Shown piece after piece: positions 45,121 to 53,751 of a stretch of DNA of 64,000 bases (its first letter is position 1; each line of letters starts with the position of its first letter). The notes below the pieces were generated by a model. It worked only from the letters and a program-made list of their open reading frames with translations. It searched no databases and was not told the DNA's origin. The stretch comes from Alcanivorax limicola (GTDB taxonomy: Bacteria; Pseudomonadota; Gammaproteobacteria; Pseudomonadales; Alcanivoracaceae): the NCBI RefSeq assembly GCF_019931215.1, contig NZ_JAIOUB010000004.1, positions 372,001-436,000 of the forward strand, written 5' to 3'. The translations under genes and the position numbers were made by a program.

Positions 45121-45206
45121 GCCCTAACGCAGCCAGCACGCGCGGCTTTGTAGTGAAGGCGAAGCCGCAACGGAAAAGCCGTCGCCGTGCCTGGCCTTGT
45201 TATAGC
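45121..45206 (-). repeat. integron attC site B
   Basis: 86 bases. On the minus strand it opens GCTATAAC and closes GCGTTAGGGC. Arms GCCAGGCACG and CGTGCTGGC pair with one unpaired G; GGCTTT and AAAGCC extend the stem, and GCGGC-TTC-GCC forms an inner hairpin. The stop codon of the upstream cassette gene is inside its left core. Confidence 0.85.
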
Positions 45207-46138
45207 TTGCGGATTTTGTTTGCAACACCAAACCCTTTTTCCATCAACAGCGTCGATAACTCCGCTTTAGGGAGATTCAATTCTAACGAAACCCTTAAAG
45301 ATCTTCTGACTATATCTTTTAGCTGCAAAACATCGGCTTTAGTAATCTTACTTTGATTTCCAGTATGGACTAGAACTGATCTTTTATCGTACAGATTCTT
45401 AACTAGCTTAAACACCGAATTTGATTCTGCTTTTGTTTTACCGAGTAGAACTGCACAACCACGAGAAACTCGAAATCTAAGCTCGGAATTTGCATCGTTA
45501 TGGAGGGCTTCTAGTGATATCATGAGCGACAAAAATTCCAGCTGGTATTGGGATATCGAATAGGATAGCTCAAAATTTTGGACGGCAAACTGAAGATATT
45601 TATGCTTAGAATCAATCAGACCATCCGACAAATATGCGTTCGCTTCACGAAGTTCTCTCCTTGTAAGGAAAAACAACCGATTTTCGCATGCCGATGTAGA
45701 CTCTCTTGAGCTGTCCATTTCCCAAGAATCATCTTCAATCCTAAAAAATAATTCCAAGCTTAATCGAATGGATCCTTCCTTCAACAACCTGAGCTTCCGA
45801 ATTTGGCCTTGAAGATAGTCAATTATCTTATCTTGATATGCGTGCTCTACATCCCAATAGGCTACTCTTGCTTCAATGTCGTCAGCTTCACCGCTATACT
45901 CAGGATAATCATGTAAAGTCTTGCGAATTAGATAAACATAATCTGGTCTTTTGAATTTATCTTGAGAGCAGCAACCCCAATCATAATCTAATTTAAACCA
46001 TACATCCGCAATACCAAAATCTTCCTCACAAATATGAGCAAACTCGCTCATATCCATCGCTTCTACAACAAACCCTCGGCCAAAATCGATTTCGAGAATG
46101 GAATGATCAACATTCCCAAGTAATCCTAAGAACTCCAT
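45200..46138 (-). CDS. cassette protein with ApeA-like HEPN domain (312 aa)
   Basis: Starts at the ATG at 46138 with GAGAG seven bases upstream; its TAA lies within attC B, typical of a gene cassette. The N-terminal 150 residues are beta-rich and unassigned. The C-terminal 100 residues match Apea-type HEPN domains: LSLMISLEALHNDANSELR, a VSRGCAVLLGKTKAE helix and LYDKRSVLVHTGN, where R-S-V-L-V-H is the Rx4H catalytic motif of HEPN RNases. ApeA is an anti-phage RNase; by analogy this may be an abortive-infection or toxin-type cassette. Low G+C compared with the core genes. Confidence 0.7.
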   Translation of the reverse strand: MEFLGLLGNVDHSILEIDFGRGFVVEAMDMSEFAHICEEDFGIADVWFKLDYDWGCCSQDKFKRPDYVYLIRKTLHDYPEYSGEADDIEARVAYWDVEHAYQDKIIDYLQGQIRKLRLLKEGSIRLSLELFFRIEDDSWEMDSSRESTSACENRLFFLTRRELREANAYLSDGLIDSKHKYLQFAVQNFELSYSISQYQLEFLSLMISLEALHNDANSELRFRVSRGCAVLLGKTKAESNSVFKLVKNLYDKRSVLVHTGNQSKITKADVLQLKDIVRRSLRVSLELNLPKAELSTLLMEKGFGVANKIRKL

Positions 46139-46152
46139 TTGTAACTCTCTGA

Positions 46153-46255
46153 GCTATAACGCCAGCGCACAACGGCGCCCTTGTAATGGAGGCGCAGCCG
46201 CAATGTAAAGGGCGTCCGGCGGCCGTAGGCCGCGAATTGATGCGCCTTGTTAGGC
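46153..46255 (-). repeat. integron attC site C
   Basis: 103 bases. On the minus strand it opens with a perfect GCCTAAC core and closes GGCGTTATAGC. CGCCCTT and AAGGGCG form the inner stem, GCGCA pairs at the ends, and a GCGGCC-TAC-GGCCGC hairpin extends from one side. The GNAT stop codon (TAA) is inside the opening core. Confidence 0.85.
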
Positions 46256-46699
46256 ACCGCGACCTCGATTTTCAGGATAGATAACATACGTTTTCACATT
46301 ACTTAGTTCATACTTGATGACTGCACTAAACTTCGAGATCAGAGAGCGCATGGCCGTATTGTCGTTGGCGACAACCAACTCAATTGGAAGATCGAGGTCT
46401 AGAAGATGAGATATGGTACTTTTCCCTATCCCCTTCCTTTTTCCAGCCTCGCAGACATGAAGCTCATGCAAATACAGGGTCGTCGTATCTGGCACCTCTA
46501 AGCAGGTATTCGTTATTTCAGCTTCGCAAAAACCCGCAATTCTTTGCTGATACAATATTAAGCAAACATTGCCCGTATCTTTTTCACTGTAAACTCTCTG
46601 AGAATACGGGTAGTTACTTCTAGTTTCATTAACAAAGGAAAGAATCTCCTCTGACTTTCCTTTATCAATATAACGTTTAAATTTTCTTAGCTTGATCAT
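46250..46699 (-). CDS. GNAT family acetyltransferase (cassette gene)
   Basis: 149 residues from the ATG at 46699, only a few bases after a core-like GTTAAAA. The GNAT fold is seen in ICLILYQQRIAGFCEAEI-like strands (NVCLILYQQRIAGFCEAE), TTLYLHELHVCEAGKRKGIGKSTI carrying the acetyl-CoA loop R-K-G-I-G, then LVVANDNTAMRSLISKF. Its stop codon is part of attC C, so gene plus attC is a complete cassette. GNAT cassettes are common in integrons; the acceptor substrate is unknown and antibiotic modification should not be assumed. Confidence 0.82.
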   Translation of the reverse strand: MIKLRKFKRYIDKGKSEEILSFVNETRSNYPYSQRVYSEKDTGNVCLILYQQRIAGFCEAEITNTCLEVPDTTTLYLHELHVCEAGKRKGIGKSTISHLLDLDLPIELVVANDNTAMRSLISKFSAVIKYELSNVKTYVIYPENRGRGA

Positions 46700-46760
46700 T
46701 TTAACGCCTAAAAGGTATTAGGACGCCGGCGCATATATCCAATAACGACGCCGGCGGCCT
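46690..46760 (-). other. possible eroded attC/attI end at the head of the array
   Basis: On the minus strand GGCGTTAAAATG joins directly to the GNAT start, a core-like GTTAAAA. Behind it GACGCCGGCG occurs twice (46722-46731 and 46748-46757), 26 bases apart; being nearly self-complementary, the two can also pair. No opening RYYYAAC core was found, so this is only half a site. Confidence 0.35.
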
Positions 46761-47143
46761 ATCACAATATGCAATTTCGCATATTGAAAAATAATGCTTT
46801 TTATTCAATGGGTTGTGGCGCGCATGCGCCTTGCTTTCCCAATAACAGCGCCTTCTTCTTTTCCCATTTCAATAACACTGTCCAAACCGGAGGGGATTCC
46901 AGACACGCTACCGCCCTACCCGACATACCACGCATCATCCCATTCAGCGGCGAGCATCTTGCTGTGTTGCGTTGTATTGAAGAAGGCATTGCAGGCAGCA
47001 CCTCTGCTGGGTGCTTGTCCGGCTTGCCAGTAACCCTGCGCTTGATACTGCCGCGCCGGGCAGGTGAAGGCAACCCTGTCGGGATGAGGTGCCGGGCGAA
47101 AAAAAGGGAGCCATACGGCTCCCCTTTTCCTTGCCCGAGGGCA
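46761..47143. other. gene-poor stretch between the array and phoX
   Basis: Contains a perfect hairpin CAATATGC-AATTTC-GCATATTG (46765-46786), then sequence without a credible gene on either strand. I searched it by eye for an integrase remnant and saw none. The phoX terminator closes it. Confidence 0.4.
47099..47128 (-). terminator. intrinsic terminator of phoX
   Basis: GGGAGCC (47106-47112), ATAC, GGCTCCC (47117-47123); the run of A to the left gives a T-run on the minus strand 20-odd bases after the phoX stop. T on the right makes it partly bidirectional. Confidence 0.85.
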
Positions 47144-49216
47144 TCAGCTTCCCACAACACCCCCGTCGTCCTTGGTAATCACCACCGTCGCAGAGCGCGG
47201 ATAGATGTTGTTGTCGTAATCCGGCCAGCGGCTGTTGATGTTGCCGGTCGCAAAGTCTGCTGCGCTGGTGGTGGCGCCCGGGTGCTGCACGTTCATGAAC
47301 ATGGTCTTGCCATCCGGGGTGGTGACCACGCCGGTGATTTCCTGGCCTTGGGGCCCGGTCAGGAAGCGGCGGATCTCGCCGGTGATCGGGTTGGCGGCCA
47401 GCATGGCGTTGTTGCCGAACACTTCGAAGATGCCGCTGTTCATCACGCTCTCGCTGATATCGCTCTGAATCCACAGGCGGCGGTCGTGGTCGAACCAGAG
47501 GCCGTCCGGGGAGCAGAAGATATTGTCGTCGGTCAGCGCGTTGCCGGCCAGGTCTTCGCTGTTGTCCTGGTCGCCGGCCAGCACGAACAGGTCCCAGGTG
47601 AAGTGCACGGCGGTGGGCAGGTCGTTGCCTTCTTTCCAGCGGATGATATGGCCGAAGGGGTTGGGGCCACGGGGGTTGGCGTTATCCACGTCAGAGCTGC
47701 TGCCACGGCCGCTGTTGTTGGTCAGCGTGAAGTAGACAGAGCCGTCCACCGGGTCTACCGCGCCCCACTCGGGACGGTCCATTTTGGTGGCGCCGACGAA
47801 GTCGGCAGCGGTGCGGGTGTTCACCAGCACGTCGGCCTGGCTGGTGAAGCCGTTGGCATCGGTCAGGCCGTGCTGGCCGTATACCAGCGGTAGCCATTCG
47901 CCGGTGCCGTCGTCGTTGAAGCGGGCGACATACAGGGTGCCGCTGTCCAGCAGGTGGCCGCCGGCGGTGGCCTTGTTGTACAGCTGCGCCGATACGAATT
48001 TGTAGATGTACTCGTTGCCGGCGTCGTCGCCGGAGTAGCACACCACGGGAATGCCTTCCACGGCGCGGGCAAATACAACACCTTCGTGGGCAAAGCGGCC
48101 CAGGGCGGTGCGCTTCACCGGCGTGCTGTGTTCATCAAACGGGTCGATTTCCACCATCCAGCCGAAGCCATTGGTCTCGTTGCGATAGTCTTCCAGCGCA
48201 GAACCGGCGGTAGCGCCGACATCGAAGCGGGCAAAGCGCTGTTGGTTGATGGCCGCATCTTCATCCGCCTGTTCCCAGCGGTAGCGGGAGGACTGGCCGG
48301 AATGACGCACGCCGTAGCGGGCTTGCTCGCGGGGGCGCTCCGCTGCGGCTGCCGTGCTGTTACGGAAGTAGCCGGCCCAGTTTTCTTCTGCCGCCAGATA
48401 GGTGTTCCAGGGGGTGACGCCGTGGGCGCAGTTGTTCAGGGTGCCGCGGGTCCGGGTGCCTTCCGGGCTGAACAATGTCTTGACGAAATCCGAGCCGCGC
48501 ACGGGGCCGCTGATTTCCATTTCGGTGAGGCCGGTAATGCGGCGGTTGCGCGGATCAGCCACCATGGCCCAATGGCCGCCTGGCTGCTTCTGGACACGCA
48601 CCACGCTGACACCGTGCGCATTGATTTCCTTGAGCACTTCATCGGCATCCCGGTCGTTGTTGGCGTTCAACACGGTGAGGCCGTTGCGATCCAAAGAGAG
48701 GCCGACGGCGGTCATGTGCATGAAGCGCGGCTCAACATATTCATGGTTCATCACCAGCAGGCCGTCTTCCGAGCTGCCGGTCCAGGGGTCTTCCCCTTCG
48801 ATGGGGAAGAAATGCATGCCGTCGTGGTGCGAGCCCATCTGCATGCCTTGCTCTTCACCGCTGTTGATCAGGTCATAGGCAGGCATGGTGCCGGTAATCG
48901 GCTCGCCCCACGGCAGGATAGCCTCAGCCGTGTAGCCTTCGGGGACCACCACAGTGTCTGCATCGCTCACCGGCACCGGCGCGAAGCCGATGCGCGGCCC
49001 CGCAGCGCCGCCACCGGAGGAACTGGAGCCGCCACAGCCCGCGACACCAGCGCCCAGAAAGCCGATGGCGGCTACGCCGAGGGAGCCCTTCAGCAGGGTA
49101 CGGCGCGAATAACGGGCCTGGATGATATCGGCGAAATGACGGTTATCAGAATGGTTGCTCATGGGCTCATCGCCCTGCGCCAACATGTCAGGGGTCACAG
49201 GATCCAGCGTCTTCAT
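47144..49216 (-). CDS. phoX: PhoX family alkaline phosphatase, Tat-exported
   Basis: 690 residues from the ATG at 49216 (GAGGAAG eight bases upstream). A twin-arginine signal S-R-R-T-L-L-K-G at about residues 38-45 precedes a hydrophobic stretch and a lipobox-like GVAGC, so it is exported folded by Tat and may be lipid-anchored. The PhoX fold shows MNHEYVEPR, the iron-ligand cysteine in [20 protein letters not shown], and VEIDPFDE and [18 protein letters not shown]. PhoX enzymes use Fe and Ca to release phosphate from esters and are the main marine alkaline phosphatase. A Pho-box-like site lies 105 bases upstream. Monocistronic. Confidence 0.93.
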   Translation of the reverse strand: MKTLDPVTPDMLAQGDEPMSNHSDNRHFADIIQARYSRRTLLKGSLGVAAIGFLGAGVAGCGGSSSSGGGAAGPRIGFAPVPVSDADTVVVPEGYTAEAILPWGEPITGTMPAYDLINSGEEQGMQMGSHHDGMHFFPIEGEDPWTGSSEDGLLVMNHEYVEPRFMHMTAVGLSLDRNGLTVLNANNDRDADEVLKEINAHGVSVVRVQKQPGGHWAMVADPRNRRITGLTEMEISGPVRGSDFVKTLFSPEGTRTRGTLNNCAHGVTPWNTYLAAEENWAGYFRNSTAAAAERPREQARYGVRHSGQSSRYRWEQADEDAAINQQRFARFDVGATAGSALEDYRNETNGFGWMVEIDPFDEHSTPVKRTALGRFAHEGVVFARAVEGIPVVCYSGDDAGNEYIYKFVSAQLYNKATAGGHLLDSGTLYVARFNDDGTGEWLPLVYGQHGLTDANGFTSQADVLVNTRTAADFVGATKMDRPEWGAVDPVDGSVYFTLTNNSGRGSSSDVDNANPRGPNPFGHIIRWKEGNDLPTAVHFTWDLFVLAGDQDNSEDLAGNALTDDNIFCSPDGLWFDHDRRLWIQSDISESVMNSGIFEVFGNNAMLAANPITGEIRRFLTGPQGQEITGVVTTPDGKTMFMNVQHPGATTSAADFATGNINSRWPDYDNNIYPRSATVVITKDDGGVVGS

Positions 49217-49321
49217 CGGAATCTTCCTCGGTAACAATGGGAGGGAATCGGGTTCTGGTCGACATTAGGAAAGGCGCGTTAAACGCCGGTTATCGCGGCG
49301 TTACCGTCTTGTTGATGCGAC

Positions 49322-49339
49322 GTGGCAGTCCTGTGACAA
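49322..49339 (-). promoter_or_regulatory. Pho-box-like PhoB site before phoX
   Basis: On the minus strand TTGTCAC-AGGA-CTGCCAC gives two seven-base direct repeats with the canonical four-base spacer, differing from CTGTCAT/CTGTCAC at three or four positions. It lies 105 bases before phoX, on the strand expected for its activation under phosphate starvation. Confidence 0.5.
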
Positions 49340-49422
49340 CCTGCCCTTCATGCGGGGAGTGCTATACACTTCCGGTACTCGCGCGGCCCGCGCCACCCCA
49401 CCGGAACAGATTGAGGTTTGCG

Positions 49423-50913
49423 ATGAAATACAAGGATTTACGGGACTTTATCCAGCAGCTCGAACAGCTTGGCGAGTTGAAACGCATCCGGGTGGAAGTG
49501 GACCCGAATCTGGAAATGACCGAGATCTGCGACCGCACTCTGCGCGCCGGTGGCCCGGCGCTGTTGTTCGAAAATGTGAAGGGCAGCGCAATTCCGGTGC
49601 TCGGCAATCTGTTCGGCACCACCCGCCGCGTTGCGTTGGGCATGGGGCGCGAGGATGTCAGCGAATTGCGCGAGCTGGGCGAACTGTTGGCCTTTTTGAA
49701 AGAGCCGGAGCCGCCCAAGGGCTTCCGCGATGCGCTGTCCAAGCTGCCGATTCTCAAGCAGGTGCTGGCCATGAACCCGAAGGTGGTGGGTTCACCAGAT
49801 TGCCAGCAGCGCGTTATTGAAGGCAACGATGTGGATCTCTACCAGATTCCGATCCAGACCTGCTGGCCCGGCGATGCCGGGCCGTTGGTGACCTGGCCGC
49901 TGGTGATCACGCGGGGGCCGGACAAGACGCGCCAGAATCTGGGCATCTATCGGCAGCAGTTGATCGGCCGCAACCGGCTGATCATGCGCTGGCTGAGCCA
50001 TCGTGGCGGGGCGCTGGATTTCCAGGCGTGGCAACAACAGCATCCGGGGGAGCCGTTCCCCGTGGCGGTGGCGCTGGGCGCCGATCCCGCCACCATTCTG
50101 GGCGCGGTGACGCCGGTGCCGGATACGCTGAGCGAATACGCCTTTGCCGGGCTGCTGCGCGGCGGCCGCACTGAAGTGGCCAACTGCCTGGGCAGTGATC
50201 TGCAAGTGCCAGCCAGTGCCGAGTTTGTGCTGGAAGGCTTTATTTATCCTGATGATTATGCGGAAGAAGGCCCCTTCGGCGATCACACCGGCTATTACAA
50301 TGAGGTGGATCAGTTCCCGGTCTTTACCGTGGAGCGCATTACTCATCGCCGTGACCCGATCTACCACAGCACCTACACCGGCCGCCCGCCGGATGAGCCG
50401 GCGATTCTGGGTGTGGCCATGAATGAGCTGTTCGTGCCGATCCTGCGCAAGCAGTTCCCGGAAATCACGGACTTCTATCTGCCGCCGGAGGGCTGCTCTT
50501 ACCGGGTTGCCGTGGTGACCATGAAGAAACAGTACCCGGGGCACGCCAAGCGCGTGATGATGGGGGTGTGGTCATTTCTGCGGCAGTTCATGTACACCAA
50601 GTTCGTGATTGTTTGCGATGATGACGTCAACGCGCGGGACTGGAAGGATGTCATCTGGGCCATGACCACGCGCATGGACCCGGCCCGGGACACGCTGCTG
50701 GTGGAGAACACGCCCATCGATTATCTGGATTTCGCCTCGCCGGTGTCTGGCCTGGGTTCCAAGATGGGGATGGACGCCACCAACAAATGGCCCGGTGAAA
50801 CCACGCGCGAATGGGGCACGCCCATTATCATGGACGCAGCCGTCAAGCAGCGGGTGGATGATATCTGGGAGCAACTGGGTATTTCGCCAGACCCATCCGA
50901 AAGCAGTCAGTGA
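49423..50913 (+). CDS. ubiD: 4-hydroxy-3-polyprenylbenzoate decarboxylase
   Basis: Decarboxylates 4-hydroxy-3-octaprenylbenzoate in ubiquinone synthesis using prenylated FMN made by UbiX. 496 residues from ATG 49423 (GAGG six bases upstream). Family blocks: [20 protein letters not shown], the prFMN/Mn site near [18 protein letters not shown] and [10 protein letters not shown], the catalytic E-x-R region [12 protein letters not shown], and [14 protein letters not shown] near the end. Length and motifs match E. coli UbiD (497). ubiX is not in the window. Confidence 0.96.
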   Translation: MKYKDLRDFIQQLEQLGELKRIRVEVDPNLEMTEICDRTLRAGGPALLFENVKGSAIPVLGNLFGTTRRVALGMGREDVSELRELGELLAFLKEPEPPKGFRDALSKLPILKQVLAMNPKVVGSPDCQQRVIEGNDVDLYQIPIQTCWPGDAGPLVTWPLVITRGPDKTRQNLGIYRQQLIGRNRLIMRWLSHRGGALDFQAWQQQHPGEPFPVAVALGADPATILGAVTPVPDTLSEYAFAGLLRGGRTEVANCLGSDLQVPASAEFVLEGFIYPDDYAEEGPFGDHTGYYNEVDQFPVFTVERITHRRDPIYHSTYTGRPPDEPAILGVAMNELFVPILRKQFPEITDFYLPPEGCSYRVAVVTMKKQYPGHAKRVMMGVWSFLRQFMYTKFVIVCDDDVNARDWKDVIWAMTTRMDPARDTLLVENTPIDYLDFASPVSGLGSKMGMDATNKWPGETTREWGTPIIMDAAVKQRVDDIWEQLGISPDPSESSQ

Positions 50914-50938
50914 AGACAACGCCTAAGGAAGAAGACAG

Positions 50939-51859
50939 ATGAGCTGGACCACCCGTGACATGCCCGACCAGCACGGTCGCACCGCCCTGATCACCGGCGC
51001 CAACAGCGGCATCGGCCTGGAAGCGGCCCGCGCCCTCGCCGCCCGCGGTGCCCATGTGATTCTGGCGTGCCGCAGCGAGGACAAAGCCGCTGCGGCCATG
51101 GCCGACATCCAGCGCAAGCTGCCTGATGCCTCGCTGGAATTCCTGCCGCTGGATCTGTCCTCCCAGAAGGCCGTGCACGAGAGCGCAGCGATTTTGCGCA
51201 GCCGACACAACAAGCTGGACTTGCTGATCAACAACGCCGGCATCATGTGGGTGCAGCGCTTGCTCACCGACGACGGTTTCGAGAGCCAGCTGGCCACCAA
51301 TCATTTTGGCCACTTTGCGCTGACCGGTTTGCTGCTGGATCTGCTGGTGGATGTGCCCGGCTCGCGCATCGTGACGGTCAGCAGCATTGCTCACCGTGGC
51401 GGGCGCATCTGTTTTGATGATCTGTCACTGGCCAGTGGTTACAGCCGTCAGCGCGCCTATGCCCAGAGCAAGGTCGCCAACCTGATCTTTGCCATCGAGT
51501 TGCAACGGCGGCTGGCCGCTGCCGGGGCGCAGACCATTTCCGTGGCCTGTCATCCCGGTGTGTCCGGCACCAATCTGGTCAACCCCGGTGTGATCGAGCA
51601 AAGCCCGCTGAAGATTGGTGCGCTGGTCAAACTGATCATGCCGCTGGTGACCCAGAGCCCGAAAAACGGTGCGCTGCCCACGCTGTACGCCGCCACGGCC
51701 GATGTCACGCCTGGCGGCTACTATGGCCCCGCGCGCCTGAAAGAAACCATGGGCCCACCCACCGAGGCGTATGCCACCCGCTATGCCCGGGATGAAGAAA
51801 TCGGTGAGCGTTTCTGGCATATGTCCTGTGCGTTGACTGATCTACACTACCCGGCCTGA
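50939..51859 (+). CDS. short-chain dehydrogenase/reductase, retinol-dehydrogenase-like
   Basis: 306 residues. Rossmann NAD(P) motif TGANSGIGLEAARAL near residue 20, an arginine in ACRSEDKA that favours NADPH, LINNAGIMW, catalytic serine in VTVSSIAHRG and Y-x3-K in YAQSK. The extended N-terminal MSWTTRDMPDQHGR is typical of the group related to WW-domain oxidoreductase and retinol/protochlorophyllide reductases. It follows ubiD by 25 bases and precedes a thioesterase by 19, probably one transcript. The substrate is unknown; quinone or lipid metabolism would fit the company. Confidence 0.88.
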   Translation: MSWTTRDMPDQHGRTALITGANSGIGLEAARALAARGAHVILACRSEDKAAAAMADIQRKLPDASLEFLPLDLSSQKAVHESAAILRSRHNKLDLLINNAGIMWVQRLLTDDGFESQLATNHFGHFALTGLLLDLLVDVPGSRIVTVSSIAHRGGRICFDDLSLASGYSRQRAYAQSKVANLIFAIELQRRLAAAGAQTISVACHPGVSGTNLVNPGVIEQSPLKIGALVKLIMPLVTQSPKNGALPTLYAATADVTPGGYYGPARLKETMGPPTEAYATRYARDEEIGERFWHMSCALTDLHYPA

Positions 51860-51878
51860 CACACTGCCGGAGCTCATC

Positions 51879-52313
51879 TTGAATCAGCCTGTCACCAGCC
51901 GCCTTGATCTGGTGCGCGAGTTCATTCTCGCGCACCCCCTGCACCATGCTTGCGAACTGGCCTTTGTCAGCGCCGCCGAGGGCAAGGCGACACTGACCTT
52001 TCAGATCAATGATTTTTGCGCCAGCCCTCAAGGCACGCTGCATGGCGGCATTCTGTATGCGCTGATGGACGTGAGCTGCTTTTTTGCTGTCGCGACCTTG
52101 CTGCCCGCTGATCAACACGCCGTTTCTGTGGATGTGGGCACAACGTTGCTGCGCGCCGGACAACGGGGCGACACGGTCTACTTGCGTGCCCATGTTGACC
52201 GCCTCGGCCGCACGCTGGCCGCCATGCGCGTCGAGGCCTCGGTCATCGTGAACGGAGAAGAGAAGCTGCTGGCCACCGGGCATGTCAACAAGGCGCTGAT
52301 CAGTGCGCCTTAA
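51879..52313 (+). CDS. PaaI-type hotdog thioesterase
   Basis: 144 residues starting at TTG 51879, supported by GGAG seven bases upstream. The hotdog signature is QGTLHGGILYALMDVSCFF (HGG with the following D), and the final strand TLAAMRVEASVIVNGEE is typical of PaaI/YbgC-like acyl-CoA thioesterases. The preferred acyl-CoA cannot be read from sequence. Third gene of the ubiD-SDR-thioesterase set. Confidence 0.86.
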   Translation: MNQPVTSRLDLVREFILAHPLHHACELAFVSAAEGKATLTFQINDFCASPQGTLHGGILYALMDVSCFFAVATLLPADQHAVSVDVGTTLLRAGQRGDTVYLRAHVDRLGRTLAAMRVEASVIVNGEEKLLATGHVNKALISAP

Positions 52314-52405
52314 ATAATTCCCCCGTTTCAATAATCAGCTTATTATCCTCAACCTGTTACCCCAAGTACTCACCGTCATATCAAAAACAACGCGGAGGAA
52401 CCGCA

Positions 52406-53704
52406 ATGTCTTTCCTGAAACGTTCTGCACGGCTTGCGCTGTGTACCCTGCCGTGCCTGTACGGCACAGCCAACGCCTCAATGAGCTGGGATTATGTCGA
52501 TCTGGCGCGCATCGTGGATGGCAAGTCATACGCTTTGCTACCGGACGAACGTGTCTATCTGAGCGGCTTTACGCTGGATACCGCGTTCTCCGTGCACGAT
52601 CAGGTGCACCTGCGTGCAACGAGCCGCACCTGGGATGGCCGGGCACCGGGCCCAGGGGGCGGCTACGTGAACCTCAGCAATAACGACTGGCACAGCGTGG
52701 CCGTGGGCGCTCATCTGCCCTTCGAACTGGCCGGGGTGCCCATGCAGGCCTGGGGCAACGTTTCTCTGGACCACTACTCACTGGCTGGCATAACCGGCAC
52801 GGGCGTCGGCGCGGGTGCAGGTGTGCGCGCCCAGGTACTGGACCCACTGGAAGTCGGCCTGTGGTATCGCATGGCCCGCACCGACGTGCGCCTTGGCAGC
52901 ACCCTGGACATCGAGCCCTGGCTCGCAGGCATCAACCTGCTCTACAGCCTGTCGCCCAATGTCGCGCTGCACCTGGCCATGACACGCGGCGATCTGGAAC
53001 TGGCACAATCGGGGACCTCCGAATCGTTCCGTACCAACACGACCGAACTGGGTCTGCGTTATATGTTCGACAACACCGGTCGCCGTGCCGGTGAGGCGCC
53101 AGCTCCCCTGTCCTACAACCAGATACAGATCGCTTATCTCTTCGACGGCGACCTGAAAGACGATAGCGGCGGCCCCGAGTGGGACCTGAACGAAGGCTTC
53201 CTGATCAGCGGCATGCTGTCGCCGCTGCCGCATATGTTCCTGGCCGCGACATTCCAGGGCACCAACTACGACGCATCCAGCGGCATGGGGCTCGAGTCCA
53301 CCAACCCGCTGGATCACCTCTACATGGGGCCGGGCGCCTACTACACGCTGACACAGGGTGATCTGCACTACAGCGGTTACGCTCAGATCACTTACGACCG
53401 GCTTACTCTCATCGACGGCATCATCCTTCATGGCGAAGGTTTTCGCGTTGGTGCGCGGGCTGCCCTGGGGCACCTGATCGACGCTCATATCTACCATGGC
53501 GAGGCGCGCGCCCGTGAAGACATCGGCGGCACCGCGTTACGCCTCAAGCCTCGCACCACGGGCATCGAGCTGGGTAGCGCGCCGTTCGGGAACGGCTTCG
53601 GTGTCACTCTGGGCTATGAGGAAACCCGCTATCGCGCGCGTATTGGTGGCGATTTCAAGCTGGATACCAGCCACTGGCGTATCGGGGTACGGCAACAGTT
53701 CTGA
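52406..53704 (+). CDS. outer-membrane beta-barrel protein of unknown function
   Basis: 432 residues. Signal peptide with cleavage after A-N-A near residue 25. The rest is alternating short hydrophobic beta strands with aromatic girdles, and the C-terminal residue is phenylalanine (RIGVRQQF), the BAM recognition signature, so an outer-membrane barrel is likely. Weak internal similarity (strand patterns around VGLWYRMARTD and VTLGYEETRY) suggests a duplicated barrel arrangement of 16 or so strands. Family not recognised; it is not a classical OmpF/OprD porin. GCGGAGGAA precedes the ATG. Confidence 0.72.
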   Translation: MSFLKRSARLALCTLPCLYGTANASMSWDYVDLARIVDGKSYALLPDERVYLSGFTLDTAFSVHDQVHLRATSRTWDGRAPGPGGGYVNLSNNDWHSVAVGAHLPFELAGVPMQAWGNVSLDHYSLAGITGTGVGAGAGVRAQVLDPLEVGLWYRMARTDVRLGSTLDIEPWLAGINLLYSLSPNVALHLAMTRGDLELAQSGTSESFRTNTTELGLRYMFDNTGRRAGEAPAPLSYNQIQIAYLFDGDLKDDSGGPEWDLNEGFLISGMLSPLPHMFLAATFQGTNYDASSGMGLESTNPLDHLYMGPGAYYTLTQGDLHYSGYAQITYDRLTLIDGIILHGEGFRVGARAALGHLIDAHIYHGEARAREDIGGTALRLKPRTTGIELGSAPFGNGFGVTLGYEETRYRARIGGDFKLDTSHWRIGVRQQF

Positions 53705-53751
53705 CGGGGATAGCGAACAGCGGTCCGACGCGCTCTGCGGCGCGCCGGGCC

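Noticed and set aside
46769-47893. 374-aa frame entering phoX from the array side, tested as an integrase or other gene
   Set aside because: No tyrosine-recombinase motifs (R, HxxR, Y) and mostly antisense to phoX.
47954-49234. 426-aa frame on the plus strand opposite phoX
   Set aside because: Antisense shadow of a strongly supported PhoX gene; no motif or ribosome site.
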